This document shows positions 9,048 to 17,433 of a DNA stretch of 64,000 nt, piece by piece. Where the stretch lies: assembly GCA_023429995.1 (NCBI GenBank), contig JAEZCE010000012.1, forward strand, positions 116,830 through 180,829, written 5' to 3'. Below the pieces are notes generated by a model. The model was not told the DNA's origin and searched no databases. It saw only the letters and a list, made by a program, of their open reading frames with translations. Every line of letters begins with the position of its first letter. The first letter of the stretch is position 1. The stretch is from Bacillota bacterium. Lineage in GTDB: Bacteria > Bacillota > UBA4882 > UBA8346. The translations under genes and the position numbers were made by a program.

Positions 9048-9110
9048 GACCTCTCTCTTGCTCTCCCCCAATGATGTCAAGTCAGCAGCATATTCCGGGG
9101 GAGAGTAACC
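9048..9110 (+). repeat. 65-bp hairpin repeat R3, copy 1
   Basis: Begins GACCTCTCTCTTGCTCTCCC and ends GGGGGAGAGTAACC. The ends pair as CTCTCCCCC/GGGGGAGAG around a variable centre. Related copies are at 13960-14023 (same strand) and 14082-14146 (opposite strand) inside the MITE-like element. Confidence 0.7.
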
Positions 9111-9177
9111 TATGGCGATGGAGTCTAAAAAACTTTTGGATGGCCTGCGATTGATGTTATCTTCGGTGAATCAGTTA

Positions 9178-9306
9178 TTACACTTTTATTTTATCCACTC
9201 CTCTCCCAACCATTACAACCCAATAACCGTCGCACATATTATGTGCGCATAATATCCCATCCATCAGCGCCGCGCTGTAAATTAACTCGTCGTGAGCGTC
9301 AAATCT
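9178..9306 (-). pseudogene. gene-end fragment A (family ...ELIYSAALMDG...KIKV-stop)
   Basis: Forty-two codons end in GVDKIKV-stop and include DELIYSAALMDG. Upstream, in a shifted frame, about 9310-9478 reads NQIDEEIVQNDPKYKERGE ... LLKLAVAKLSPED, so the fragment is the frameshifted tail of a larger gene. Copies B (9712-9830) and C (13344-13472) share the same tail. I do not recognise the family. Copies A and C carry an extra palindrome, GCACATATTATGTGC (9232-9246 here). Confidence 0.6.
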
Positions 9307-9711
9307 GATCAAACCAGTTATTGACATACTCTTTCAACAGCTTAACTATCTTCCGGGGACAATTTGGCTACAGCCAGTTTCAGCAGTTCACCGGGAGCTG
9401 TGCGCTCGCGCTCTCCCCGCTCCTTATATTTGGGGTCGTTTTGGACAATCTCCTCGTCGATCTGGTTGTTCCGGTCGAGGATGGAATTTTTTCACCTCTC
9501 TCCCGGCCTCTCCCCGGCGAACGGGGAAAGGTGAATCGCCTTAAACTTACGCCTACTTTTTGAACCCTCAATTTGAACATTTAAAAAACACAAATTTCAA
9601 GCTCCGTCATCCCTCTCCGTGAATCCGCTTCCTTGTACCGCTTCGTTCGGAGAAAGCGCGCCTTCAAAGAAGGCGATGGGTGAGGTGAATAGACATTCTT
9701 GACGCTACTTT

Positions 9712-9830
9712 TCAAACCTTTATCTTCTCCACTTCCCGTACTACCAGCGCCACCCAATAATCAATCGACATTCCGTCCATCAGCGCCTCACTGTAGATTA
9801 TCTCTTCCCGGCGGCAAATCGGGCCATAGT
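9712..9830 (-). pseudogene. gene-end fragment B of the same family
   Basis: Encodes EEIIYSEALMDGMSIDYWV and then ALVVREVEKIKV-stop. It lacks the palindromic insert found in fragments A and C, so it probably shows the older form of the tail. The upstream part is lost in GC-rich repeat sequence. Confidence 0.55.
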
Positions 9831-10512
9831 AGGTTTACCTTTTTCGCCTTTAATTTCTTGATAAATGAATGCCGATTCTTCTTGTCCACGGATTCCACCG
9901 GCTGGGATACTTTTTGAGCGATCAAAAAGTATCCAAAAAATCGTCGGCACCTACGGATTCCGAACCTCCCTTTATTCATCCAGGGTTTCTAGTTGGTCTT
10001 CGCCTTCCATGGCCTTCTGTCTGGCAACTTAGCCTAGGCTTCCGACAGCAACCGCCGTTTTCGTCCTGAAAGAGGCGGTGCAGAAGCGCCTTCCTCCTTG
10101 AAGGCTTATTATAGTACGAAAACAATTGCGGCTTAAATATTTACTGCTGTCAATTTAGCTTGTAAATCAACAGAGACGATATCCATTCTACACTTCAAAC
10201 TTCCAACTTCACTCTTCGCACTTCTTTTCCTCCACCATCAACAGCAAACCCCTCGACAATTCATGACTGTATAGTTGCAGCCAGATTTAAAGCTGCTTAC
10301 GAATGATTTTAGACAATCATGATTGGGGAAATCAGAAAAAATCATCATACTGGGAATTACTTAATTTGGGTCTCAATTGTAACGCGCATTGTGAAAAAGG
10401 TTAGATTGCTTGTTAAATATGGGCCGTGATTTTGGGCAAAAAATCCCCCGGGGCGGTCATCTTGTCGTTACATATGATGTAGTGAGAAAATATGGGAAAG
10501 TAACACACCCAT

Positions 10513-11679
10513 TTATTGATGAACCTTAATAATCTTTATCCAGGAAATGATAGTATCAAGGACTAACTTAGGATTTCCGGTATTGCAGTGACTGGCGGCA
10601 TTCTCTTTTACTGTAAACATTCTGTATGTCAAGGACTTTACATTTGTAAGACTATCAATAGCTGATTTATAATTTTCTATCCGTATTAAGTGGTCTTTTT
10701 CAGCGCCCAGCAATAAGAAGTCCTGTGTGATTTTATCGGCAACATTTTTATATTCATATTTGTTTGCCGCTAACATAAAGTCATATGGGTTATCCGCTCT
10801 CATATTATAAAAACCATGGTGCATACTCCAGTCAATTAATGGTTCTCTTTCCATCTGTTTATACATGATACCGTTTATAATATTTTTATCTTTTTTCCTT
10901 AGCAATTCTTTTAAAACTTCTCGTTCTGCTTTGGGAATAGCATCAAGAAGCAGTTCAAGCATGTTTGTACATACGCTCCACGCCACAACTCTTTTGATCC
11001 GGTTTTCAAATGCTGCCGCCCTCGGCGCCAAAATAGCCCCCATCGATATGCCTATTATTGTTACGTCATTTAAATCATAATAATCCAGCAATGTTTTTAC
11101 TGGTCTTTCCCATTCAACCGAAAAAGTAATGCCTTGCTTTCGTAGGACACTCCCCTGGCCTGGACCTTCAAATAAAAATACTTGGAATCCATTTTCCCTG
11201 AGATACAATAAAGAAGGAAGAAACTCTTCCATATAGGAATCAAATCCGCCATGCAACAGAATTGTATCTACACATTCCCCTTCAGGCATGGTATGGATTA
11301 CAGGTAGATATCCTTGTCCATAAGGAACATGATCAAGCTTTAATATACCCGTTTTAAACAATTCATCATGATACTGATAAAACAATTCTATTGATTGATC
11401 ATACGTTTTTATTTTATCCGGGTTACTGTCATACATAAAGAATTCTGTCATTCTAAAATAGGCAATTGCATCTTTGATCCTGCCTTCCTTTAAAGCTTTT
11501 TCAGCAAGGGCCTTCATTTCTTTTTCCCAAACGTTAATACCTGTTAACTTTCCAGCAAGTTCCTTTATTTCATCAAGGTTCCCGTTACTCACGTTATAAG
11601 TGCGATTTAATTGATAATTGAAATTAGGGTTTGGATGCAATTGAAATTCACCGGAGTTGAAATCGGTTTTGCGCTTCAT
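10513..11679 (-). CDS. alpha/beta hydrolase (FrsA/esterase-like)
   Basis: A 388-residue soluble hydrolase. The catalytic core begins near residue 145 with TILLHGGFDSYMEEF (oxyanion region). The nucleophile elbow GISMG lies near 215, and a late Asp/His region includes LLGAEKDHLIRIENY, with an ENAASHC histidine near the end. About 140 N-terminal residues form a helical cap or lid, as in FrsA/DUF1100-like hydrolases. I start at ATG 11679 (MKRKTDF) because GAAGGGG precedes it; a longer frame to 11763 overlaps the upstream gene. It is the last gene of a TetR-controlled cassette; the substrate is unknown. Confidence 0.82.
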   Translation of the reverse strand: MKRKTDFNSGEFQLHPNPNFNYQLNRTYNVSNGNLDEIKELAGKLTGINVWEKEMKALAEKALKEGRIKDAIAYFRMTEFFMYDSNPDKIKTYDQSIELFYQYHDELFKTGILKLDHVPYGQGYLPVIHTMPEGECVDTILLHGGFDSYMEEFLPSLLYLRENGFQVFLFEGPGQGSVLRKQGITFSVEWERPVKTLLDYYDLNDVTIIGISMGAILAPRAAAFENRIKRVVAWSVCTNMLELLLDAIPKAEREVLKELLRKKDKNIINGIMYKQMEREPLIDWSMHHGFYNMRADNPYDFMLAANKYEYKNVADKITQDFLLLGAEKDHLIRIENYKSAIDSLTNVKSLTYRMFTVKENAASHCNTGNPKLVLDTIISWIKIIKVHQ

Positions 11680-11729
11680 ATGATTAACCCCTTCTATATA
11701 GAATACTGGTAAATTTTCATAACTCCTGG

Positions 11730-12134
11730 TCAAATGCTTCCGTCTACGATACGCTTTTGCCACAGGGTAAGAAGCGGGAAGCCCAGTTCAAGTGGTACAA
11801 AAATCAAATAGATATATGAAGGCAGTCCGCAGGTGAGTATGGAGATCAGACGGCCCATTCCGCCAAGGAAAAAAAATAATGCAATAACCCGAAACGTCGT
11901 CTTGTCGCGATCGATCCGTGGAATCATCCAAAACAAGATGATTCCGATGCCAAGCCATAAGCCGCTGTAAAATCGCATATTGCTGTCCAACATACGAAGC
12001 CCCTTTGAGTATTCTTGCCCGGCGGAGAATCCATAGTACCAGTTAACCGCGCCATAAGCAAATCCTAAGTAGGCCGTATATAGGGTAAAAATACCGATAA
12101 GGGCGAGAATCACCTGCATTATACGTTTTGACAT
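11730..12134 (-). CDS. DUF4345-like four-helix membrane protein
   Basis: A 134-residue membrane protein with four hydrophobic segments and short loops (YLGFAYGAVNWYYGF, RFYSGLWLGIGI, FRVIALFFFLGGMGRL). This pattern fits DUF4345, whose role is unknown. ATG 12134 follows AAGAGGG with good spacing; an in-frame TTG at 12179 is less likely. It lies between a TetR regulator (about 120 bp upstream) and a hydrolase (50 bp downstream) and is probably cotranscribed with both. Confidence 0.72.
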   Translation of the reverse strand: MSKRIMQVILALIGIFTLYTAYLGFAYGAVNWYYGFSAGQEYSKGLRMLDSNMRFYSGLWLGIGIILFWMIPRIDRDKTTFRVIALFFFLGGMGRLISILTCGLPSYIYLIFVPLELGFPLLTLWQKRIVDGSI

Positions 12135-12255
12135 AACGGCCCTCTTGTGATTTCTTTCTGTGATAGTTTCTTCCTTCAAGTCAAATCCCGCTCCCTTGGA
12201 AAAACAAAATTTATTGTCAATATTACAGGCAGATACCCTTGCTTAAGAAACATGA

Positions 12256-12867
12256 TCAGGCCGATAAAACAAGAAGCTTGCTTAACTTGATGCATTCTCT
12301 TAGAACATACTTGTTAAATTCTTCTTCCTCGGAAATCAGCCCTCTGCCTGCAATGAAAATGGATATTTCTCCATAAATGTAGCTATGAACGGTGTGAAAA
12401 ACATACATGGCTTGCTCATTTGTAAGCTTAACCGAATAGATTTCTTCAAACAATTTGGCAAGCATCACAACATACTCTCCAACAACATCGGCAGTAACTT
12501 TGATATTGCTATCGGATCTTTTTCCCCGCAGCTTTTCCATCCAGAGAAGTCTGAACCAACCTCTGTTTAGAAGATAATAGTCAATCAATCTTTTATAGAA
12601 TAGCTGAAGCTTCTCTTCAGGAGTTTGGATCTCGTTCATAGCGGATAGTATAAATTCAGCCGACCTGACAAGAACTGCATCCAGCGCTTCCCATAGAATT
12701 GCATCGAAATCCGCAAAGTGATTATAGAGGTTCGTGTGGGCACATCCCAGCGCCCTTGCAATTTCTCTTAAATTAACGCTTCGAATGTTTTCTTTATCCC
12801 GAATCAGCTCAAGCGTAATATTTACAACATTCTCCTTTGTTATTCCTTTAGACATGCCTTTTGACAT
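12256..12867 (-). CDS. TetR-family transcriptional regulator
   Basis: A 203-residue regulator. The N-terminal HTH spans about residues 8-55 (VNLREIARALGCAHTNLYNHF), followed by a helical ligand domain of the WHG type. I choose ATG 12867 (MSKGMSKG) with GGGGA eight bases upstream; an earlier ATG at 12912 lies inside the operator. Two ATTACC-N3-GGTAAT palindromes (12892-12919) sit just downstream of its promoter, so it almost certainly represses itself and the two genes after it. Confidence 0.87.
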   Translation of the reverse strand: MSKGMSKGITKENVVNITLELIRDKENIRSVNLREIARALGCAHTNLYNHFADFDAILWEALDAVLVRSAEFILSAMNEIQTPEEKLQLFYKRLIDYYLLNRGWFRLLWMEKLRGKRSDSNIKVTADVVGEYVVMLAKLFEEIYSVKLTNEQAMYVFHTVHSYIYGEISIFIAGRGLISEEEEFNKYVLRECIKLSKLLVLSA

Positions 12868-12891
12868 TGTAGTTGTCCCCAAAAAAATTAA

Positions 12892-12919
12892 ATTACCACC
12901 GGTAATTACCATTGGTAAT
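12892..12919 (-). promoter_or_regulatory. twin palindromic operator of the TetR gene
   Basis: ATTACCACCGGTAAT (12892-12906) and ATTACCATTGGTAAT (12905-12919) are two perfect-arm palindromes whose centres lie 13 bp apart. They occupy the start region of the TetR transcript, ideal for repression by two dimers. Confidence 0.8.
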
Positions 12920-12922
12920 TTA

Positions 12923-12950
12923 ATTTTAACACGGTTATTAAAAATGTCAA
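12923..12950 (-). promoter_or_regulatory. sigma-A promoter of the TetR cassette
   Basis: TTGACA (12945-12950) and TAAAAT (12923-12928) are 16 bp apart on the minus strand, directly upstream of the twin operator. Confidence 0.72.
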
Positions 12951-13162
12951 GACAGAAAGATTACTTTATTGGGGGAAACAGAAAAGAGACATCTCCCATT
13001 TGGTTGTACAACTATGTTAGTCTTCCCCGCCGGTCAGTTCTTTATTGCCGTCCAGCACCTCCAACACTTCTTCCAAAAGAGGTTTCATGGGACATGCCTT
13101 CTTCCTACCCCCTACCCTCCTCCCGACATCACCTGAAATTCGGGCCTATTGTAGGGGCATTT

Positions 13163-13234
13163 GATTATAGCCTAAAACATCATCTGAACCAGGATTCAAC
13201 GGATTAAACGGATTTTAAAATCAGTGCCGGTAAG
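13163..13234. repeat. dispersed repeat R1, copy 2
   Basis: Contains CCTAAAAC, CTGAACCAGGATTCAACGGA, GGATTTTAAAA and CAGTGCCGGTA, matching copy 1 at 8853-8934 in the same orientation. Confidence 0.75.
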
Positions 13235-13343
13235 TACATTCGATTTAAGTATGGAATTGATTCTGATTGATTTTTCTTTTTGCAACTTCTGGGAATGCAA
13301 TAAAAAAAGGATTTTCCCCGGTCTGATTTTCAAACTTCTTTCT

Positions 13344-13472
13344 TCATACTTTTATTTTATCTACTCCTTGTCCAATCAAGGCCACCCACTACCCGTCGCA
13401 CATATTATGTGCGCACAACATCCCGTCCATCAACGCCGCACTGTAGATTAGCTCATCGTGAGCGGCAAATCT
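13344..13472 (-). pseudogene. gene-end fragment C with in-frame stop
   Basis: Forty-three codons read RFAAHDELIYSAALMDGMLC and end GVDKIKV-stop, but a TAG interrupts the frame after the palindromic insert GCACATATTATGTGC (13398-13412). It follows repeat R1 copy 2 in the same order as fragment A follows copy 1, so the two blocks are probably an old duplication on either side of the TetR cassette. Confidence 0.6.
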
Positions 13473-13959
13473 GAATTATAGAAACTCTTTCTCTGACTCA
13501 TAGAAGTTCAAAAGCTTCATTTTTAAACTTGTCTCTCCAAGCTTTCTAATCTTCCCCTCCGCCGCAACCCGTATCCCTCATTTTTATACCCGAACCCTAT
13601 CCGGATTAACCTATCGCCAGTTAAAACAAACCGCCCCCTCAAAACCCTTAAAAAAACATATATATTTCCGCACAACACCCCCTCTGCCCCACATCGCCCC
13701 CAAACCCAATCCCCACCGTACTTCAACCCGTTGGCCCACCCTTGGGTGAGGCGTTAAATAAAAAACCGATCGATAATTTACCCAAAAAACCCCTTCCGTT
13801 TTTATTTGATTCGTGACCCTCCTGCCCCTCCTACCTCACAAAACCCTTTACCTGCCAAGCTTTGCCTTCGACAAACGATGATCACGGAGGGGGCACCCCC
13901 CTCTCAATGTCATCAGGCTATGCTTCCATAAAATGGGACGTGGGTCGAGTTGCCTATTT

Positions 13960-14023
13960 GACCTAACTCTTGCTCTTCCCCAACGATGTTGTTCAAAGTA
14001 GTTGTTTCAGTGGAAGAGTAACC
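13960..14023 (+). repeat. 65-bp hairpin repeat R3, copy 2
   Basis: Runs from GACCTAACTCTTGCTCTTCC to GGAAGAGTAACC inside the MITE-like element. It faces copy 3 head to head. Confidence 0.65.
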
Positions 14024-14081
14024 CTAGCCGCTGACCTCTAGAAGATTTTTGGCCTCGAAGGCAGCACGCACTTGTGCGTGG

Positions 14082-14146
14082 GGTTACTCTCCCACTGAAT
14101 TTGCCTCTTTTAGTCCACTTCATTGGGGGAGAGCTAGAGAGAGGTC
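14082..14146 (-). repeat. 65-bp hairpin repeat R3, copy 3 (inverted)
   Basis: On the minus strand it reads GACCTCTCTCTAGCTCTCCC through GGGAGAGTAACC. With copy 2 it makes the centre of the MITE-like element a large imperfect palindrome. Confidence 0.65.
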
Positions 14147-14472
14147 AAGAACCAGTTTTTTCGACTTGCAATAAATTTTCCAAAAAATGTATCTGTAGCC
14201 TTATGACATTGACCCCCCTCTTGGGTGCGACCCATCGGTTAAAAATCGCGTGATTGCTGCAACCGTGGCTTAGGAGGGGCAGGAGGACATAAAAAAAATG
14301 AACCAGGATAAAAACGGTCATCCGTTATTTGTTCATTTTAATCCTGTCAATGCGCCTTTAATAAAGACGTTTATTCCTGTCTCCGTTAACCTTTTCTTAT
14401 TTACCCATCATCCTTAAAGTTCTTTCTCGGTGTCTCTGTCCTGTGGCTAATTCGGACCAGGATTTAACAGGC

Positions 14473-14751
14473 TCTTAGTCGTTGTGTCAAGGCGCCCAAC
14501 CATCGCGTAAAGGTACTTAAGTCGTTGCGTCAAGGTACTCAACCGTCGCGCACGTATACTGAACGACTCAGTATGTGTACCGAACTCTCGCGTATGCATA
14601 CTGAACCGTTGCGCACACATACCGGACGACTCAGTATGTGTACCGAACTCTTGCGTATGCATACTGAACCGTTGCGCACGCATACCGGACGACTCAGTAT
14701 GTGTACCGAACTCTTGCGTATGCATACCGAACTGTTGCGTATGTATGCCGA
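14473..14751. repeat. 21-bp tandem repeat array (about 13 units)
   Basis: Units such as CCGAACTCTTGCGTATGCATA, CTGAACCGTTGCGCACGCATA and CCGGACGACTCAGTATGTGTA repeat with a 21-bp step and combine into a 63-bp higher-order unit. The left units are degenerate, one having 22 bases. On the minus strand the array encodes heptapeptides (MHTQEFG, THTESSG, MRAQRFS) in a frame from 14785 to 14447, but it is open in several frames and no ribosome site is clear. It may be a relic of a repetitive coiled-coil gene or a plain minisatellite. Confidence 0.75.
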
Positions 14752-14785
14752 AGGGCAGGGAGGACATAAAAATAAATTTATCCAT

Positions 14786-14825
14786 AAAAAAAGGGGAGCC
14801 GCTTCGAACTTCGACTCACCCCCGG
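14786..14825 (-). terminator. rho-independent terminator of the pheST operon
   Basis: On the minus strand, downstream of pheT, a GGGGTGAG ... GGCTCCCC stem is followed by seven T residues. Confidence 0.75.
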
Positions 14826-14842
14826 TTTTCCTTATCAAACCG

Positions 14843-17254
14843 CTATTCTCTTACTTTGGCCTCATATTCCTGATGGAGATTGGCCAGTAACTTTTGTTGC
14901 AGATCGTTGACTTCATTATCATTCAGCGTCCGCTCCCTTGAACGGTAAGTGATGCTAAACGCCATGCTACGCATTCCTTTGGGAACTTGATCACCCTGGT
15001 AAACATCGAATAGATCCACCTTTTCCGCCAGTTCGCCCACGATTTCCTGGATTTTGGCCATAATTTCCTGGGCGGTGACTTGGGTGGACACCACCAGAGC
15101 CAGGTCCCTCTGAACCGCCGGGAACTTGGGCAGCGGCTTAAACGCGATAATACCGGTATTGCGCAGCCCATCCAGGATCGTCAGGTCCATCTCAATAAGA
15201 AAAGCGTTTTTATTCAGTTCATAAAGCGTTCCGATGCTCGGATGAATTTGGCCGAAGAATCCAACCATTTTTCCGTTCACATAAACATCCGCCGAGCGTC
15301 CGGGATGAAAAAAGGGCTGTGCGGACGGTTTTAAAGATATTTCCGGCAAGCGGAATTTATCAAAAATCAGTTCCACAATTCCTTTGGCATCGTAAAAATC
15401 CACTTCGGAACGGCTTTGATTCCAACCGGCCTCCCGTTGCCGGCCCATCAGCGCCACGCCCAGATGAAGCGGTTCCTCCGGAAGCGCCCCGTTATAATTA
15501 GGCCAATAAACCCGGGCGATTTCATAAACGGAAATGTCGGGCTGGCGGCGTTTGGTGTTGAAAGCCAGCGTCTCCAGAAGATGATGAACCAGATTGGTGC
15601 GCATCACGGCCTGGTCTTCACTGAGGGGCGACATCAAGTTAATGGTTTTTGCCAACGAATCCCCGGAATCAAAGCCAATCCGCTTTGCAGTGGAGGAGGC
15701 ATATAAACTGTAGGTCATCACTTCGGAGATCCCAATCCCTTGGAGCAATTTCCTGCAATCTTGTTGCATTTTTTGAAATGCGGTCAAGGTTCCGATCTGA
15801 GTGCTTTGAGGAATGGTGGCTGCAATGTTGTTATAGCCGTACAGACGGGCCGCTTCCTCGGCCAGATCGGCCATACAGGAGACATCCTGCCGGTAAGTGG
15901 GAACCGTGACCTCCAAACTGTCGTGGCCCTCGGATTTCACCTCGAAAGTCACCCTTTCCAGGTAATTTTCAATTTGAGAGGCCGGAATATTCGTCCCCAG
16001 CCAGCCGTTGATATGGGAAGCGCTGGTATGGATGACAACCGGGGCAACGACTTTCGGGTATTGATCCAAATAGCCTTTGGCCACCTCTCCGGCGCCCAGT
16101 TCTTCCACCAATTGGGCGGCCCGGTTTAGGGCTTTTACAACACCGTTGGGGTCAATTCCCCGTTCGAAACGAATCTGAGCTTCCGTTTTCATCCCAAGCT
16201 GCTTCCCGGTTTTCCGGATACTGGAAGGGTTAAAATAGGCCGCCTCCAGAAGCATATTTTGAGTATTTTCCGTAATCTCACTGGTGCAGCCGCCCATCAC
16301 TCCGGCAACGCATAAACCGCTTTGAGTATCGGCTATCAGCAGATTTTCCGGCGAAAGCACCCTTTCAACATTGTCCAGGGTCACCAATTTCTCGGCTGCA
16401 GCGGCCCGGCGCACCCTGATATGATGGTCGGCAATATGGTCCAAATCAAAGGCGTGAAGCGGCTGATTGTATTCCAGCATTACGTAGTTGGTAATATCGA
16501 CGATATTGTTGATGGGCCGGACCCCGGCTGCTTTTAAGCGGCATTGCATCCACCGGGGCGAGGGGGCGATTTTCACATGATTGATAACCCGCGCCGCGTA
16601 CCGCGGGCAAAGGTCCCCATCGATAATCTCCACTTTTGCCTGTTCCGCGGCTGGCTTGGCTGTTTCTTTTAAGGTAATGGGTTGCTCCTTAAACTTTTTA
16701 TTAAGGATCGCCGCAACTTCTCTGGCCACCCCGATCATCCCCAGGCAATCGGGACGGTTGGCGGTGAGCTCCAACACCAAAACCCGGTCGGTTTCTCCCA
16801 ATACTTCGGCAACCGCCAGACCGGGCCGGACGGCGGCATCGGAAAATACCCAGATCCCCGTTGATTCCTTTTCGAGTCCCAGCTCCGCGCCGGAACATAA
16901 CATTCCCTGGGATTGGACTCCTTTAAAGTTCACTTCATCGATGTTTTTCCCGTCCGGCAGGGTCGATCCAGGCAAGGCAATCGGGACGATATCCCCCGCC
17001 GCAAGATTCTTGGCCGCTGTAACAACCTGCTTGGCGCCTAAGTTTCCGGCATCGACTTGGACAATCAAAAGATTATCGGCCTGCTGGTGTTTTTCAAGGC
17101 TTAATACCCTCCCAGTAACGATTCCCCGGTACTTTTCAGCCTGATCCTCAATTTCCTCGACCGCAATTCCGGACATGGTCATCCTTTCAGCCAGTTGCTG
17201 AACGGTAATATCAATATCCATCAGTTTGGAAAGCCATTCAAATGAAACCCTCAT
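14843..17254 (-). CDS. pheT: phenylalanyl-tRNA synthetase beta subunit
   Basis: An 803-residue beta subunit of the (alpha-beta)2 enzyme that charges tRNA-Phe, of normal length. In order: N-terminal tRNA-binding OB fold (about 40-150), the B3/B4 editing region, the B5 domain, a class II-like core, and the C-terminal ferredoxin-fold anticodon-binding domain (about 710-803). The start MRVSFEWLSKLMDID is typical. It follows pheS after an unusually long 179-bp gap that contains R1-related repeat sequence. The T-box leader upstream of pheS should control both. Confidence 0.97.
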   Translation of the reverse strand: MRVSFEWLSKLMDIDITVQQLAERMTMSGIAVEEIEDQAEKYRGIVTGRVLSLEKHQQADNLLIVQVDAGNLGAKQVVTAAKNLAAGDIVPIALPGSTLPDGKNIDEVNFKGVQSQGMLCSGAELGLEKESTGIWVFSDAAVRPGLAVAEVLGETDRVLVLELTANRPDCLGMIGVAREVAAILNKKFKEQPITLKETAKPAAEQAKVEIIDGDLCPRYAARVINHVKIAPSPRWMQCRLKAAGVRPINNIVDITNYVMLEYNQPLHAFDLDHIADHHIRVRRAAAAEKLVTLDNVERVLSPENLLIADTQSGLCVAGVMGGCTSEITENTQNMLLEAAYFNPSSIRKTGKQLGMKTEAQIRFERGIDPNGVVKALNRAAQLVEELGAGEVAKGYLDQYPKVVAPVVIHTSASHINGWLGTNIPASQIENYLERVTFEVKSEGHDSLEVTVPTYRQDVSCMADLAEEAARLYGYNNIAATIPQSTQIGTLTAFQKMQQDCRKLLQGIGISEVMTYSLYASSTAKRIGFDSGDSLAKTINLMSPLSEDQAVMRTNLVHHLLETLAFNTKRRQPDISVYEIARVYWPNYNGALPEEPLHLGVALMGRQREAGWNQSRSEVDFYDAKGIVELIFDKFRLPEISLKPSAQPFFHPGRSADVYVNGKMVGFFGQIHPSIGTLYELNKNAFLIEMDLTILDGLRNTGIIAFKPLPKFPAVQRDLALVVSTQVTAQEIMAKIQEIVGELAEKVDLFDVYQGDQVPKGMRSMAFSITYRSRERTLNDNEVNDLQQKLLANLHQEYEAKVRE

Positions 17255-17433
17255 CCTCTTACCTCCAGTAAAAACGAATCGATTGAATCCCGTAATTCCT
17301 GCTCATCCAACTCATTGATTACCCGCAATCTTACTTATCCCATTCAATCCCAACAATGCCACGAATCTACCATCCAGATAATCCTGTTAATGCTTCTAAT
17401 CCTAAAAATCCGTTTAATCCCGACTAATCCTGG
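17255..17433. repeat. R1-related repeat inside the pheS-pheT gap
   Basis: The gap holds inverted ACCAGGATTAGTCGGGATTA sequence (about 17403-17433) and related GATTAAACGGATT words, the same family as R1 in the decayed regions. A repeat has apparently entered or expanded within this essential operon without a visible terminator. Confidence 0.5.

Larger units (their letters stand above)
8815..10512. other. decayed, repeat-rich region without intact genes
   Basis: About 1.7 kb hold only fragments: a truncated ORF start (8904-8996), dispersed repeats (8853-8934 and 9048-9110), two copies of the same gene end (9178-9306 and 9712-9830), GC-rich hairpins near 9490-9530, and a terminator-like palindrome (tacttttt ... 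aaaaagta, about 9908-9931). From 10080 to 10512 I see nothing recognisable. Open frames here lack ribosome sites and protein-like composition. Confidence 0.6.
13905..14211. mobile_element. 307-bp MITE-like element with 16-bp terminal inverted repeats
   Basis: The left end CAATGTCATCAGGCTA (13905-13920) and right end TAGCCTTATGACATTG (14196-14211) are inverted repeats matching 15 of 16. They are immediately flanked by the exact direct repeat ACCCCCCTCT (13895-13904 and 14212-14221), a 10-bp target-site duplication. The inside codes for no protein and holds two inverted copies of the R3 hairpin. This is the structure of a non-autonomous transposon moved by a transposase encoded elsewhere. A 10-bp duplication is in the range made by IS4-type elements; that link is inference. 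Confidence 0.78.
12951..14446. other. second decayed repeat-rich region
   Basis: About 1.5 kb without intact genes. It contains repeat R1 copy 2, gene-end fragment C, a low-complexity C-rich stretch (13540-13860), the MITE-like element and R1-related ACCAGGAT sequence. Open frames across 13523-13726 and similar are compositional artefacts. Confidence 0.55.

Noticed and set aside
9321..9580. Frames of 66-80 codons on both strands
   Set aside because: They run through GC-rich hairpin repeat and a frameshifted gene remnant; no ribosome site.
10425..10480. Short minus-strand frame starting near an ATG (MTAPGDFLPK)
   Set aside because: Only 14 codons, no ribosome site, nothing recognisable.
13523..13726. 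67-codon minus-strand frame rich in Gly/Arg
   Set aside because: C-rich low-complexity sequence; no start signals and no resemblance to a protein family.
14473..14751. Possible CRISPR array
   Set aside because: Units are contiguous 21-mers without unique spacers; no cas genes are near.
14525..14890. 121-codon plus-strand frame across the 21-bp array
   Set aside because: The array is open in several frames; the end runs antisense into pheT and there is no ribosome site.
16581..17144. 187-codon plus-strand frame
   Set aside because: It is antisense to pheT and has no protein-like features of its own.
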